Of a stretch of DNA of 64,000 nt, positions 7,813 to 16,577 are shown one piece after another. The position numbers and the translations under genes were made by a program. Under the pieces are notes generated by a model. It worked only from the letters and a program-made list of their open reading frames with translations. It was not told where the DNA came from and did not search any database. This stretch comes from Palleronia sediminis (GTDB lineage Bacteria; Pseudomonadota; Alphaproteobacteria; Rhodobacterales; Rhodobacteraceae): NCBI RefSeq assembly GCF_004358695.1, contig NZ_SNAA01000001.1, forward strand, positions 248,001 through 312,000, written 5' to 3'. The number at the start of each line of letters is the position of its first letter. Within the stretch, counting starts at the first letter, position 1.

Positions 7813-8803
7813 AGACCTCGCCATCCACGACTTCGGACAGCTCGAACTCGAGCGCGTCGATATCGGCCAGCTCGGGCAGGCGGCGGCGCGCCAGCGCGGC
7901 CTCGGCCCGGCGAAGCGCGTCGGCCCCCATCGGACCCGCGGCCGCGATGCAGCCCGCATTGTCGTCCCGCCCGCCATTGCCGAACAGCGCGATATCGCAG
8001 CCCGCCTCGATGGCGGCGCGGGTGCGCGCGGCGATGGTGCCGCCCAGTGCGTTCATGCCCAGATCGTCCGACATCAACAGCCCGTCAAAGCCGATTTCCT
8101 CGCGGATGGTCCAGATCAGCCCCGGATCGGTCGTCGCCGGACCATCGCCCAGATCGGTAAAGACGACATGCGCGGTCATCCCCAGCGGCAGGTCGTTCAA
8201 CGCCCGGAACGGCGCGAAATCGGTTTCGAGCTCGCCGCGTGCGGCGCGCACGACGGGCAGTTCGTGGTGGCTGTCGGCGCGTCCGCGACCATGGCCGGGC
8301 ATATGCTTCATCACCGGCAGCACACCGCCCGCAAGACAGCCCTCGGCGGTGCCGCGCGCCGCCGCGATCACCGTCTCGGGGTCGTAGCCATAGCAGCGGC
8401 TCTTGAGGAACGGATGCGTCTCGGCGCGCGCCACATCGGCGGTCGGCACGCAGTTCACGTCGATGCCCACGCCGCGCAGCTCGTCCGCGATCAGCCTTGC
8501 GCGCAGCCACATGGCGCGGCGCGGATCGCGCGCCGCCTCGACCGTCGCCAGCGGCGTGCGCCATTCGCGCCAATGCGGGCGGCGCAGGCGTTGCACCCGC
8601 CCGCCCTCCTGGTCGATGAGGATCGGCGCCTCGCGCCCCAGCGCCATGCGCACCGCATCCGTCAGCGCGGCGACCTGGTCGGGGCTGTCGATATTGCGGC
8701 CAAAGAGGATCACGCCCCAGGGGTCGGCCTCGCGCAGGAACGCCGCCTCGTCCGCGCCGAGGGTCAGCCCCCCGATGCCGATGATCGCGGCCGAGGGCGT
8801 CAC
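7805..8803 (-). CDS. nagZ: Beta-N-acetylhexosaminidase (glycoside hydrolase family 3)
   Basis: NagZ removes N-acetylglucosamine from anhydromuropeptides in cytosolic cell-wall recycling. The 332-residue product contains the family motif KHMPGHGRGRADSHHE, with the His of the catalytic dyad, and the nucleophile Asp in LLMSDDLGMNAL. PILIDQEGGRVQRL is the substrate-binding loop. The start is GTG at 8803, which overlaps the upstream SPOR stop (GTGA). The frame is open far upstream, but that part reads through the SPOR gene out of phase. It is coupled to scpA downstream. Confidence 0.93.
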   Translation of the reverse strand: MTPSAAIIGIGGLTLGADEAAFLREADPWGVILFGRNIDSPDQVAALTDAVRMALGREAPILIDQEGGRVQRLRRPHWREWRTPLATVEAARDPRRAMWLRARLIADELRGVGIDVNCVPTADVARAETHPFLKSRCYGYDPETVIAAARGTAEGCLAGGVLPVMKHMPGHGRGRADSHHELPVVRAARGELETDFAPFRALNDLPLGMTAHVVFTDLGDGPATTDPGLIWTIREEIGFDGLLMSDDLGMNALGGTIAARTRAAIEAGCDIALFGNGGRDDNAGCIAAAGPMGADALRRAEAALARRRLPELADIDALEFELSEVVDGEVYG

Positions 8804-9837
8804 TTGACCTCGACCGGGATGCACTCCACCCGGCCCGCCATCAGGGTCGAGCAGAACCGCCGCGCATCGGCGAGATCGGCGAACCCCTCGACGCGCAGAC
8901 GAAAGAAGGTCTTGCCGCCCGAAACCGAGCGCTGGACGACGCGGCGCTTGCCCTCGAAATATTCGGCAAAACGGCCGCCGATCCGGTCCCATTCCTCGCG
9001 CGCCACATCCTCGCTGCCATAGGCGCCGAGCTGCACGAGCCGCGTGCCCGGCACCAGCGCGTCGGGCGACACCTCGGCCACCGAAGAGACGGATGCGGCG
9101 GCGGGGGCGATCTGCGCCGCCGGGTCGGCCGAGACGGTCGCCACGGCATCCACGCGCGGCGCGCGGGGGCGCGGTTCGGGGCGGACCGAGCTTGTCGTGG
9201 TGCCCAACCCCTCTTCCTCGGGGAAAAGCGACGTGGCCGAGGTCGGCGCCTCCTGCATCAGCGCTTCGGCCACGGCGAGGTCGGTCGACAGCGCGTCCTC
9301 GGGCGCATCCTCGAGCGACAGCGGCGCCTCGGCCTCCTGGCCCGTCAGCGCCTCCAGCGTCGCGATATCGGGGGTCAGCACGCGCAGCATGGGTACGGCC
9401 GCGTCGTCCGCATCGGCCTCCGCCGCCACCGGGGCCTGCGGCGTCTCGACCGGCTCGGGCGGATCGAGCGCAGCCAGCGCGTCGCCCGGCAGATCCTCGT
9501 CGGTGAGGTCCACCCCCGCGGGCGCGAGCCGCAACTCGTCGGCCATCTCGCCCGCGCTGCCCAGCGCGGCGATCTCGTTGACCTGGAGCCCCTGGTTCGG
9601 CGCCACGTCGCCGCCCGGATCGTCGGGCGCCACGCGAAAGGCCCCCTCGATCGCCTCGATCACCGGGATGCCCGAGACGTCGCGCACGAGAAGCTTGTAG
9701 CCCCACACCGCCATTCCGCCGATCAGCGCAAGCGAGACCAGCGCCCCCGAAAGGTTGACGAGATTCTGGATACGGGCGCCGCGCGCATCTTCGCCGGCGG
9801 CCACGTAATCCGCCTCGTCATACGAGTATTCCGTCAT
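8800..9837 (-). CDS. SPOR-domain membrane protein
   Basis: The 345-residue product has a short cytosolic N-terminus (MTEYSYDEADY), one transmembrane helix at about residues 27-47 (LVNLSGALVSLALIGGMAVW), a long acidic Ala/Pro/Glu-rich periplasmic linker and a C-terminal SPOR domain (LVQLGAYGSEDVAREEWDRI ... FFRLRVEGFADLADARRFCS). SPOR domains bind denuded glycan strands at division sites, so a role near septal peptidoglycan is expected, fitting its place before nagZ. The ATG at 9837 is chosen because it directly precedes the transmembrane architecture. Confidence 0.88.
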   Translation of the reverse strand: MTEYSYDEADYVAAGEDARGARIQNLVNLSGALVSLALIGGMAVWGYKLLVRDVSGIPVIEAIEGAFRVAPDDPGGDVAPNQGLQVNEIAALGSAGEMADELRLAPAGVDLTDEDLPGDALAALDPPEPVETPQAPVAAEADADDAAVPMLRVLTPDIATLEALTGQEAEAPLSLEDAPEDALSTDLAVAEALMQEAPTSATSLFPEEEGLGTTTSSVRPEPRPRAPRVDAVATVSADPAAQIAPAAASVSSVAEVSPDALVPGTRLVQLGAYGSEDVAREEWDRIGGRFAEYFEGKRRVVQRSVSGGKTFFRLRVEGFADLADARRFCSTLMAGRVECIPVEVK

Positions 9838-9928
9838 AACTGCCTCATGCCGCGGGACGTTGACCGCCCCTGCGTTTCTGCTGCCTTGGCCCCGCCGGGA
9901 TCGTGCGAACTGCGCAGCGCGGCGCGGC

Positions 9929-11647
9929 TCAGCGCATTTCCTCGGCAGGCGTGACGCCAAGGATAGACAGACCGGCCGAAATCACAACGGAAACGGCCTG
10001 GGGCAGAACAATTTTCGCCGATGTCGCACGCGGGTCACTCTCCTGCCAGAAACGCAGGCCGGGCGCATCGTTGCCCTTGTTCCAGAGCGCGTGAAAGCTG
10101 CCTGCGAGATCGTAGAGGTAAAAGGCGATTCGATGCGGCTCGTGGTTGCGGGCCGCGATCTCGACGATGCGGGGGAACTCGGCAAGGCGCCGCGCGACCT
10201 CGATCTCGGCCGCATCCGTAATTTCGGCCGTGCCGGACGCGATCCCGGCGGCTTCGGCCTTGCGCAGGACCGACCGGCAGCGCGCATGGGCGTACTGGAC
10301 ATAGAATACCGGGTTGTCCTTGGTCTGCTCGACCGCCTTGGCGAAATCGAACTCGAGCGGCGCGTCGTTCTTGCGCGTCAGCATGACGAAACGCGTCACG
10401 TCCGCCCCGACCTCGTCGACCACGTCGCGCAGCGCGACAAAAGTGCCGCCGCGCTTGGACATGGTGACGGGCGTGCCGTCCTTGCTGAGCTTGACGAGCT
10501 GGCAGAGCTTGACGTCGAGCGGCACCTTGCCGTCCGACAGGGCGCTGACGGCGGCTTTCATGCGTTTGACATAGCCGCCGTGATCGGCGCCGAACACGTC
10601 GATCAGCGCGTCGAAGCCGCGGTCGATCTTGTCCCAGTGATAGGCGATATCGGGGGCGAAATAGGTCCAGGACCCATCCGATTTCCGGACCGGGCGATCC
10701 ACGTCGTCGCCGTGATCGGTCGAGCGGAACAGGACCTGCTCGCGCGGCTCCCAATCCTCGGGGGTCTTGCCCTTGGGCGGCTCGAGCGTGCCGCGATAGA
10801 TCAGCCCCCGCGCGTCGAGCGTGGCGATGGCCTCTTCGATCCGGCCGGTGCCATAGAGCGATTTTTCAGAGAAAAATCGATCCATCTCGATGCCGAGCGC
10901 CGCGAGATCGGACCGGATGAGGTCCATCATCGCATCGGTGGCAAAGCTGCGCGCCTCGTCGAGCCACACCTCCTCGCCGCGATCGAGCCAGGCATCCCCG
11001 ACACGGTCCTTGAGCGCCTCGCCCACGGCGATCAGGTAATCGCCCGGATAGGTGCCGTCGACGAAATCGACCTCGCGCCCATGGGCCTGAAGATAGCGCA
11101 GATAGGCCGACCGGGCGAGCGTATCGACCTGCGCGCCGCCGTCGTTGATGTAGTATTCGCGCGTCACGTCCCAGCCGGTGAAAGCCAGCAGGTTGGCCAG
11201 CGCATCGCCGAATACCGCGCCGCGCGTATGGCCGACATGCAGCGGGCCGGTCGGGTTCGCCGAGACGTATTCGACATTGACCCGCCGTCCCCGGCCCAGG
11301 TCGACGCGGCCGTATTCCGCGTCCTGCGGGACACGTCCGACCAGCGTCGACCAGGTGCCGGGCGCGAGATCGAGGTTCAGGAATCCCGGTCCCGCCACGC
11401 TCGCCCCGTCCACCATGTCGAGCGCGGAAAGCCGCGGGGCCAGCGCCTCGGCGATCTCGCGCGGCTTGCGTCCGGCGGGCTTGGCCAGCACCATCGCGGC
11501 ATTGGTGGCCATGTCGCCATGGGCCGCGTCGCGCGGCGGCTCGACCGCGACATTTCCGAAATCGAGCCCCTCGGGCAGGTCTCCGGCACGGGTCATTTCC
11601 TCGAGCGCGTCGATCACATGCGCCCGCATCTCGGCATAAAGGTTCAT
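9929..11647 (-). CDS. argS: Arginyl-tRNA synthetase
   Basis: This class I synthetase charges tRNA-Arg. The 572-residue product has the HIGH-type motif [13 protein letters not shown] near residue 130 and a KMSKS-type loop [14 protein letters not shown] near 405, with the N-terminal Add-1 domain and C-terminal DALR anticodon-binding domain ([20 protein letters not shown]). It is the first gene of the leftward operon argS-SPOR-nagZ-scpA-scpB-small basic protein, with a 91-bp gap before the SPOR gene. Confidence 0.96.
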   Translation of the reverse strand: MNLYAEMRAHVIDALEEMTRAGDLPEGLDFGNVAVEPPRDAAHGDMATNAAMVLAKPAGRKPREIAEALAPRLSALDMVDGASVAGPGFLNLDLAPGTWSTLVGRVPQDAEYGRVDLGRGRRVNVEYVSANPTGPLHVGHTRGAVFGDALANLLAFTGWDVTREYYINDGGAQVDTLARSAYLRYLQAHGREVDFVDGTYPGDYLIAVGEALKDRVGDAWLDRGEEVWLDEARSFATDAMMDLIRSDLAALGIEMDRFFSEKSLYGTGRIEEAIATLDARGLIYRGTLEPPKGKTPEDWEPREQVLFRSTDHGDDVDRPVRKSDGSWTYFAPDIAYHWDKIDRGFDALIDVFGADHGGYVKRMKAAVSALSDGKVPLDVKLCQLVKLSKDGTPVTMSKRGGTFVALRDVVDEVGADVTRFVMLTRKNDAPLEFDFAKAVEQTKDNPVFYVQYAHARCRSVLRKAEAAGIASGTAEITDAAEIEVARRLAEFPRIVEIAARNHEPHRIAFYLYDLAGSFHALWNKGNDAPGLRFWQESDPRATSAKIVLPQAVSVVISAGLSILGVTPAEEMR

Positions 11648-11751
11648 CGCGGCCTCGGTCTGGTTGGCCCCGGCGGCGCGTCGGCGCCTGGTCCGGGCGA
11701 TCCGGGTCTAGACCGCGCGGGGCGCCCGGTCAACGCGGGCCGCGGCCCCCC

Positions 11752-13620
11752 TCAGGCCGCCGCGCCACCGGCATCGTCCCCGCCCTTTCGCGCGCCGTTC
11801 GGGCCGCGCTCGCGCGTCGCCTCGCCGGGGGGCAGCATCGACACGATCCGCACGCCCGGACCGGCCGCCACATCGGCGTCGTCCGAGACGAACTGGATCT
11901 CGTCCGAGGTGTCGATCCAGGCGAGGATCTCGGCCTCGGGGCGTTTCGCGCGCCAGTCCTCGATGGTGTATTCCTCGCTCAGGCGCGTGACGCGGAAGGT
12001 CCAGTCGCGCCACATCCGGCGATTGAGCTCGTGATAGGTGGCGCCCCCCGCGATGCTCTGCCCGCCGAGCGTCGAGGGCAGCGAGTGGCGCACCGAGCTT
12101 TTCTCGCGCTCCACCTGGAACACGTTCTCGCGGCCGAACTCGGGCGCGAGATCGGTGGCGACGAGCGTGTTGTAGGCGTCGTTGTCGGTCGCCGCGACGA
12201 TGGTCTTGTAGCCCGCGATCTCGATCTGCAACTCGGCCGTCTCGCTCAGGATGTCGCCGAAGAACGTGTCGATCCCGATCTCGCGGGCGCGGCGCAGGTT
12301 GCCGCGGTTGGGATCGGTGATGAGCACCGGAACCTCGGCCTGTTTCAACGCCTCGGCAAAGCCCGTCGTCCAGTAGCTGCCGCCGACGAGGATCACGCCC
12401 GGCCGCTCGGACGCCGTCACCCCGAGCAACCGCGCGACCGGCGCCAGCGTGAATCCGTGCACCACGACCGAGGCCGCGACCAGCGCAAAGGCCAGCGGGC
12501 CGATCAGCGCCCCGTCGGCCACCCCGATCTCGACCAGCCGCCCGCCGAACAGCCCCGCGACCGCCACGATCACCACGCCGCGCGGGCCGGTGGTCGCCAC
12601 AAGGACCTGTTCGCGCCAGGGCAGTTTCGTCGTGGCCAGCGCCAGAAGCACCGATACCGGCCGCGCGAATGACAGCACCAAAAAGACGAAGATCAGCGAC
12701 CGCCACGTCAACTGCCCCAGCGTCGAGAAATCGAGCGAGGCGGCCAGCAGGATGAACACCCCCGACACGAGCAGGATGGTGGCGTGTTCCTTGAACCGCC
12801 GCAGTTCCTCGAACGACGGAATGCGGCTGTTGCCGATCACCACCCCCATGATCGTCACCGCAAGCAGGCCGGATTCGTGCAGCACCATGTCCGAGACGGC
12901 GAATACCGCCAGCACCAGCACGAACAGCACCGGCACCTTCATGAACTCGGGCACGCGCGCGGTCTTGAACGCCCATGCCGTCAGCACGCCCGCCGCAGCG
13001 CCAAGCGCGGTGGCGATCCCGATGCCCAGCACCAGCGTCAGCATCGCGGTCGAGACCGTCTCGGCAGTGCGCAGCACCACCACCACCTCGAAGGCCAGAA
13101 CCGCCGCCAGCGCGCCCACGGGGTCGTTGAGGATCGCCTCCCATTGCAGGAGCGCCGCCGGGCGCCGCGCCAGCCGGGCCGAGCGCAGGAGCGGCGCGAT
13201 CACCGTGGGGCCGGTGACGATCATCAGCCCGCCGAACACCGCCGAGCTTTCCCAGCTCAGCCCCGCGCCGTAGCGCAGGCAGAGCGTCGACAGAAGCCAC
13301 CCCACCGGCGCCCCGATCACCACCAGCCGCCGCACGCCCGACGCGGCATCGCGCAGCGTGTGGAAGTTGAGCGTGAGCCCCCCCTCGAACAGGATGATCG
13401 CGACGGCGATCGAGATCAGCGGGATGTAGATGTCGCCGATATCGCGCGCGGGGTCGAAAAACCCCATCGCCGGGCCGACGATGACGCCCACCAGCAGCAT
13501 GAGCACGATGGCCGGCATCCGCAGCCGCCACGCGACCCATTGCGCGCCGACGCCCAGCGCCCCGACAAGTGCTATGGCCGCGACCGGGTCGAGCCCCTCC
13601 GCGCCGGTGCCTGTGGCCAT
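11752..13620 (-). CDS. CPA1-type sodium/proton antiporter with C-terminal NAD-binding-like domain
   Basis: The 622-residue product has about 12-13 hydrophobic helices in residues 10-400 that form a Na+/H+ exchanger fold. It carries the motif TGPTVIAPLLR and a FEGGLTLN segment in helix 2 typical of NhaP-like CPA1 exchangers, and LQWEAILNDPVGA, which contains the ion-binding ND pair. From about residue 400 a soluble domain with a degenerate Rossmann TrkA-N core (VILVGGSYWTTGFAEALKQA, VLITDPNRGNLRRA) suggests nucleotide gating. The tail is acidic and low in complexity. It is probably monocistronic. Confidence 0.85.
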   Translation of the reverse strand: MATGTGAEGLDPVAAIALVGALGVGAQWVAWRLRMPAIVLMLLVGVIVGPAMGFFDPARDIGDIYIPLISIAVAIILFEGGLTLNFHTLRDAASGVRRLVVIGAPVGWLLSTLCLRYGAGLSWESSAVFGGLMIVTGPTVIAPLLRSARLARRPAALLQWEAILNDPVGALAAVLAFEVVVVLRTAETVSTAMLTLVLGIGIATALGAAAGVLTAWAFKTARVPEFMKVPVLFVLVLAVFAVSDMVLHESGLLAVTIMGVVIGNSRIPSFEELRRFKEHATILLVSGVFILLAASLDFSTLGQLTWRSLIFVFLVLSFARPVSVLLALATTKLPWREQVLVATTGPRGVVIVAVAGLFGGRLVEIGVADGALIGPLAFALVAASVVVHGFTLAPVARLLGVTASERPGVILVGGSYWTTGFAEALKQAEVPVLITDPNRGNLRRAREIGIDTFFGDILSETAELQIEIAGYKTIVAATDNDAYNTLVATDLAPEFGRENVFQVEREKSSVRHSLPSTLGGQSIAGGATYHELNRRMWRDWTFRVTRLSEEYTIEDWRAKRPEAEILAWIDTSDEIQFVSDDADVAAGPGVRIVSMLPPGEATRERGPNGARKGGDDAGGAAA

Positions 13621-13701
13621 TCCGATTTTCCCCCGATGGCGTCGATGAAGCGAAGATAAAGCACGCGCGCCGTTTGAACAGTGCCGGTCCCGCGCGACGC
13701 C

Positions 13702-14859
13702 TCAGATCGCCTCGGCCAGCGTGCCGCCGATCAGCTCGCGATGGGACTGGATGGCGAAACGGTCGGTCATCCCCGCGATATAGTCGAGCACGATGCGCGC
13801 CAGCGCGGTCTCGTCGGCGACCTCGTCCACATCCTTGCGCCATTGCTTGGGCAGCAGGTCGGTGCGTTCCATGAACAGCGGAAAGAGATCCTCGATGACC
13901 TGCGTGACCTTGGCGCGCATCTCGACCACCTCGGGCGCGCGATACATGCGGTGAAACAGGAAATCGCGGATCACCTTGAGATCGGCAAAGACAGGGTCGC
14001 TGAACCGGATGATCGGATGGCCCGCGAGGCGCACGTCGCGCGGCGTGCGCGGATCGAGCGCGGCGAGCCGCAACCGCGCCTCGGCGATCACGTCCTCGAC
14101 CAGCAGCCCGAAGAACCGGCGCAGCGCCTCGTGGCGGCGGCGATAGTAGTTCAGACCGGGATAGAGCCGGTCGACCCGCGCGAAACAGCCGCCCAGCAGC
14201 GGCAGCTCGGCCAGCTCGTCGGTCGAGAACAGCTCGGCCCTGAGACCGTCATGCAGATCGTGGCTGTTATAGGCGACATCGTCGGCGATGGCCGCGACCT
14301 GCGCTTCGGCGCCCGCATGGGTGTCGAGCTCGAGATCGTGGCGCGCGTCGTATTCGGCCAGCGCATAGGGGCGCGGATGGGCCACGGGGCCGTTATGCTT
14401 GGCGATCCCCTCGAGCGTTTCCCAGGTCAGGTTCAGCCCGTCGAACCCGGCATAATGGCGCTCCAGCGAGGTGACGATGCGGATCGCCTGCGCGTTGTGG
14501 TCGAACCCGCCATAGCCCGCCATCAGCGCCTGCAACGCCTCTTCGCCGGTATGGCCAAAGGGCGGATGGCCCAGATCGTGGGCCAGCGCCACCGCCTCGG
14601 TCAAATCGGTGTTCAGCCCCAGCGTGCCCGCGATGGTGCGCGCGACCTGCGCGACCTCGATCGAATGGGTCAGGCGCGTGCGGAAATAATCCCCCTCGTG
14701 CTCGATGAACACCTGCGTCTTGTGCTTGAGCCGCCGAAAGGCCGAGGCATGGATGATGCGGTCGCGGTCGCGCTGGAACGGCGAGCGAAAGGTGCTTTCG
14801 TCCTCGGGATAGAGACGCCCGCGGCTCTGGTCGGGATCGGCGGCATGGGGGGCCTGCAT
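13702..14859 (-). CDS. dGTP triphosphohydrolase-like HD-domain protein
   Basis: The 385-residue product belongs to the deoxyguanosinetriphosphate triphosphohydrolase-like family that cuts dNTPs to nucleoside and triphosphate. The metal ligands are visible: H65 (RLTHSIEVA), H94-D95 (AHDLGHPPFGHTGE) and a later Asp in AIADDVAYNSHDL. The ATG at 14859 begins MQAPHAADPDQSRGR; the frame continues open upstream across the divergent Fe-S carrier gene but without similarity. It lies 72 bp from the divergently read erpA-like gene. Confidence 0.9.
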   Translation of the reverse strand: MQAPHAADPDQSRGRLYPEDESTFRSPFQRDRDRIIHASAFRRLKHKTQVFIEHEGDYFRTRLTHSIEVAQVARTIAGTLGLNTDLTEAVALAHDLGHPPFGHTGEEALQALMAGYGGFDHNAQAIRIVTSLERHYAGFDGLNLTWETLEGIAKHNGPVAHPRPYALAEYDARHDLELDTHAGAEAQVAAIADDVAYNSHDLHDGLRAELFSTDELAELPLLGGCFARVDRLYPGLNYYRRRHEALRRFFGLLVEDVIAEARLRLAALDPRTPRDVRLAGHPIIRFSDPVFADLKVIRDFLFHRMYRAPEVVEMRAKVTQVIEDLFPLFMERTDLLPKQWRKDVDEVADETALARIVLDYIAGMTDRFAIQSHRELIGGTLAEAI

Positions 14860-14931
14860 GGCGGCGTCCTTGTTGTCCTGTCGCAGGGGCCATATATTCG
14901 GCAAGACCCCGGAAAGCAGGCTGAACACCCC

Positions 14932-15255
14932 ATGAACATGCCCCCGAAAGTCACCGATCGCGCCTTTGAACGCCTGGCCGAGATCGGCGCCGCCGCCGAA
15001 GGGCGCGCGCTGCGCGTTGCGGTCGAGGGCGGGGGGTGTTCGGGGTTCCAGTACGATATCCGCCTCGACGAGCCGGCCGAGGACGATCTCGTGCTCGAAA
15101 GGAACGGCGAGCGTGTGCTGGTCGACAGCGTGTCGCTGCCTTTCCTCGCGGGGGCGGTGATCGACTTTACCGAAGAGCTGATCGGCGCGCGGTTCACCAT
15201 CGACAATCCCAACGCCTCGAGCTCCTGCGGCTGCGGCGTCAGCTTTTCGATGTAG
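14932..15255 (+). CDS. erpA: A-type iron-sulfur carrier protein (ErpA/IscA-like)
   Basis: The 107-residue HesB-fold protein carries or inserts Fe-S clusters. The three cluster cysteines are in place: C36 (GGGCSGFQY), C99 and C101 (SSSCGCGVSF). FTIDNPNASSSCGCG is the family end. Two ATGs (14932 and 14938) are both plausible; the first is given. The erpA symbol rather than iscA is by general similarity only, since no isc or suf genes are adjacent. It diverges from the dGTPase-like gene and is followed by xth 72 bp later. Confidence 0.88.
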   Translation: MNMPPKVTDRAFERLAEIGAAAEGRALRVAVEGGGCSGFQYDIRLDEPAEDDLVLERNGERVLVDSVSLPFLAGAVIDFTEELIGARFTIDNPNASSSCGCGVSFSM

Positions 15256-15327
15256 CGCCCGCGCTCTGGACTTGGGCGCGGCCGCGGTGCACCAGATCGC
15301 GGACCGAACACCGATCCGGGGGCCGAC

Positions 15328-16107
15328 ATGCGTATCGCCAGCTTCAACATCAACGGCGTCAAGGCACGTCTGCCGATCCTGCTGGACTGGCTGCGCGAGG
15401 CTCGGCCCGACGTGGCCTGCCTGCAAGAGATCAAGTCCGTGGACGAGGGTTTCCCCCGCGAGGCGGTCGAGGATCTGGGCTATACCGTCGAGACCCACGG
15501 CCAGAAGGGCTTCAACGGGGTGGCCATCCTGTCGAAACTGCCGCTCGAGGACGTGACGCGCGGCCTGCCCGGCGACGATGACGACGAACAGGCCCGCTGG
15601 ATCGAGGCGACGGTGATGGGCGCCCGCGCGGTACGGGTCTGCGGGCTCTATCTGCCCAACGGCAACCCCGTGCCGGGGCCGAAATACGACTACAAGCTCG
15701 CCTGGATGGAGCGGCTCCACGACCGCGCGCGCGCGCTTCTCGCCACCGAGGAGCCTGCGGTGCTCTGCGGCGATTACAACGTCATCCCGATGGACGAGGA
15801 TGCCGCCCGCCCCGATGCCTGGCGCGAGGATGCTCTGGCCCGCCCCGAGACCCGCGCGGCCTTTCGCCGCCTCGTGTCGCTCGGCCTGACCGAGGCGTTC
15901 CGCGCGCGCCACCGCGGACCGGGGCATTACTCGTTCTGGGACTACCAGGCGGGGGCGTTCGACCGCAATGACGGCATCCGCATCGACCACCACCTTTTGA
16001 CGCCGCAGGCCGCCGATCTGCTCGATGATTGCTGGATCGAGGCCGATCTGCGCGCGCGCGAAAAGCCGTCGGATCACGTTCCCGTCTGGGTCGAGCTCGA
16101 CGCCTGA
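15328..16107 (+). CDS. xth: Exodeoxyribonuclease III
   Basis: This AP endonuclease/3'-5' exonuclease acts in base excision repair. The 259-residue product begins MRIASFNINGVKARLPILLD and carries the metal and catalytic motifs of the exonuclease-endonuclease-phosphatase fold: the Glu in CLQEIKS, GLYLPNGNPV, CGDYNVIP and the C-terminal KPSDHVPVWVE. It shares the region with the dGTPase-like gene and uvrA, a cluster of nucleotide-pool and DNA-repair functions. Confidence 0.95.
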   Translation: MRIASFNINGVKARLPILLDWLREARPDVACLQEIKSVDEGFPREAVEDLGYTVETHGQKGFNGVAILSKLPLEDVTRGLPGDDDDEQARWIEATVMGARAVRVCGLYLPNGNPVPGPKYDYKLAWMERLHDRARALLATEEPAVLCGDYNVIPMDEDAARPDAWREDALARPETRAAFRRLVSLGLTEAFRARHRGPGHYSFWDYQAGAFDRNDGIRIDHHLLTPQAADLLDDCWIEADLRAREKPSDHVPVWVELDA

Positions 16108-16181
16108 GGGGCCGGGGCGGCGCCGGACCTTTCCGGCGGGCGGGGCGTTCGCGTCCCGACCCCGCAAAGCGACCCGATGAC

Positions 16182-16574
16182 ATGCCCCGTTGCCCTGCCC
16201 CGATCTGCCTTGCCCTCGCGCTTTGCGCCGCCCCGGCGGCCGCATCTGTGCCGGCCGGGCTGCTGGCCGGGCCGGCGGCGGCCGATTCCGCGCCCGCGGC
16301 ACGGATGACGGAGGCACGACCCGCCCCTTGCCCGCTGGGGCAGGTGCGTCTTGCCGCCGCCTGTGGTCCGCCCCCGCAGCCGGCGCCGGCCTTCGATCCG
16401 GGCGACGCGCTGCCCGCCCTGCATGGCGACGCCGTGTCGCTGGCGGGCACCGACCTGCCCGACGCCCCCGCGGGCGAGGGCTACGTGCAGGTCGGGCCCT
16501 ATTTCTTCCGCATCGACCTCGAGACGCGAACGGTGCTCGATATCGTGGCGCTGGTCGACGTGATCCTGCGCTAG
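16182..16574 (+). CDS. Small exported protein of unknown function
   Basis: The 130-residue product has a Sec signal peptide (MPRCPAPICLALALCAAPAA, cut probably after ASA/AAA-type residues). It then has an Ala/Pro-rich linker with one conserved-looking cysteine pair, and a C-terminal segment EGYVQVGPYFFRIDLETRTV. That segment resembles short RcnB-like periplasmic modules. I cannot assign a function. The stop lies 3 bp from the convergent uvrA stop. The start at 16182 was chosen because it gives the signal peptide. Confidence 0.65.
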   Translation: MPRCPAPICLALALCAAPAAASVPAGLLAGPAAADSAPAARMTEARPAPCPLGQVRLAAACGPPPQPAPAFDPGDALPALHGDAVSLAGTDLPDAPAGEGYVQVGPYFFRIDLETRTVLDIVALVDVILR

Positions 16575-16577
16575 CGC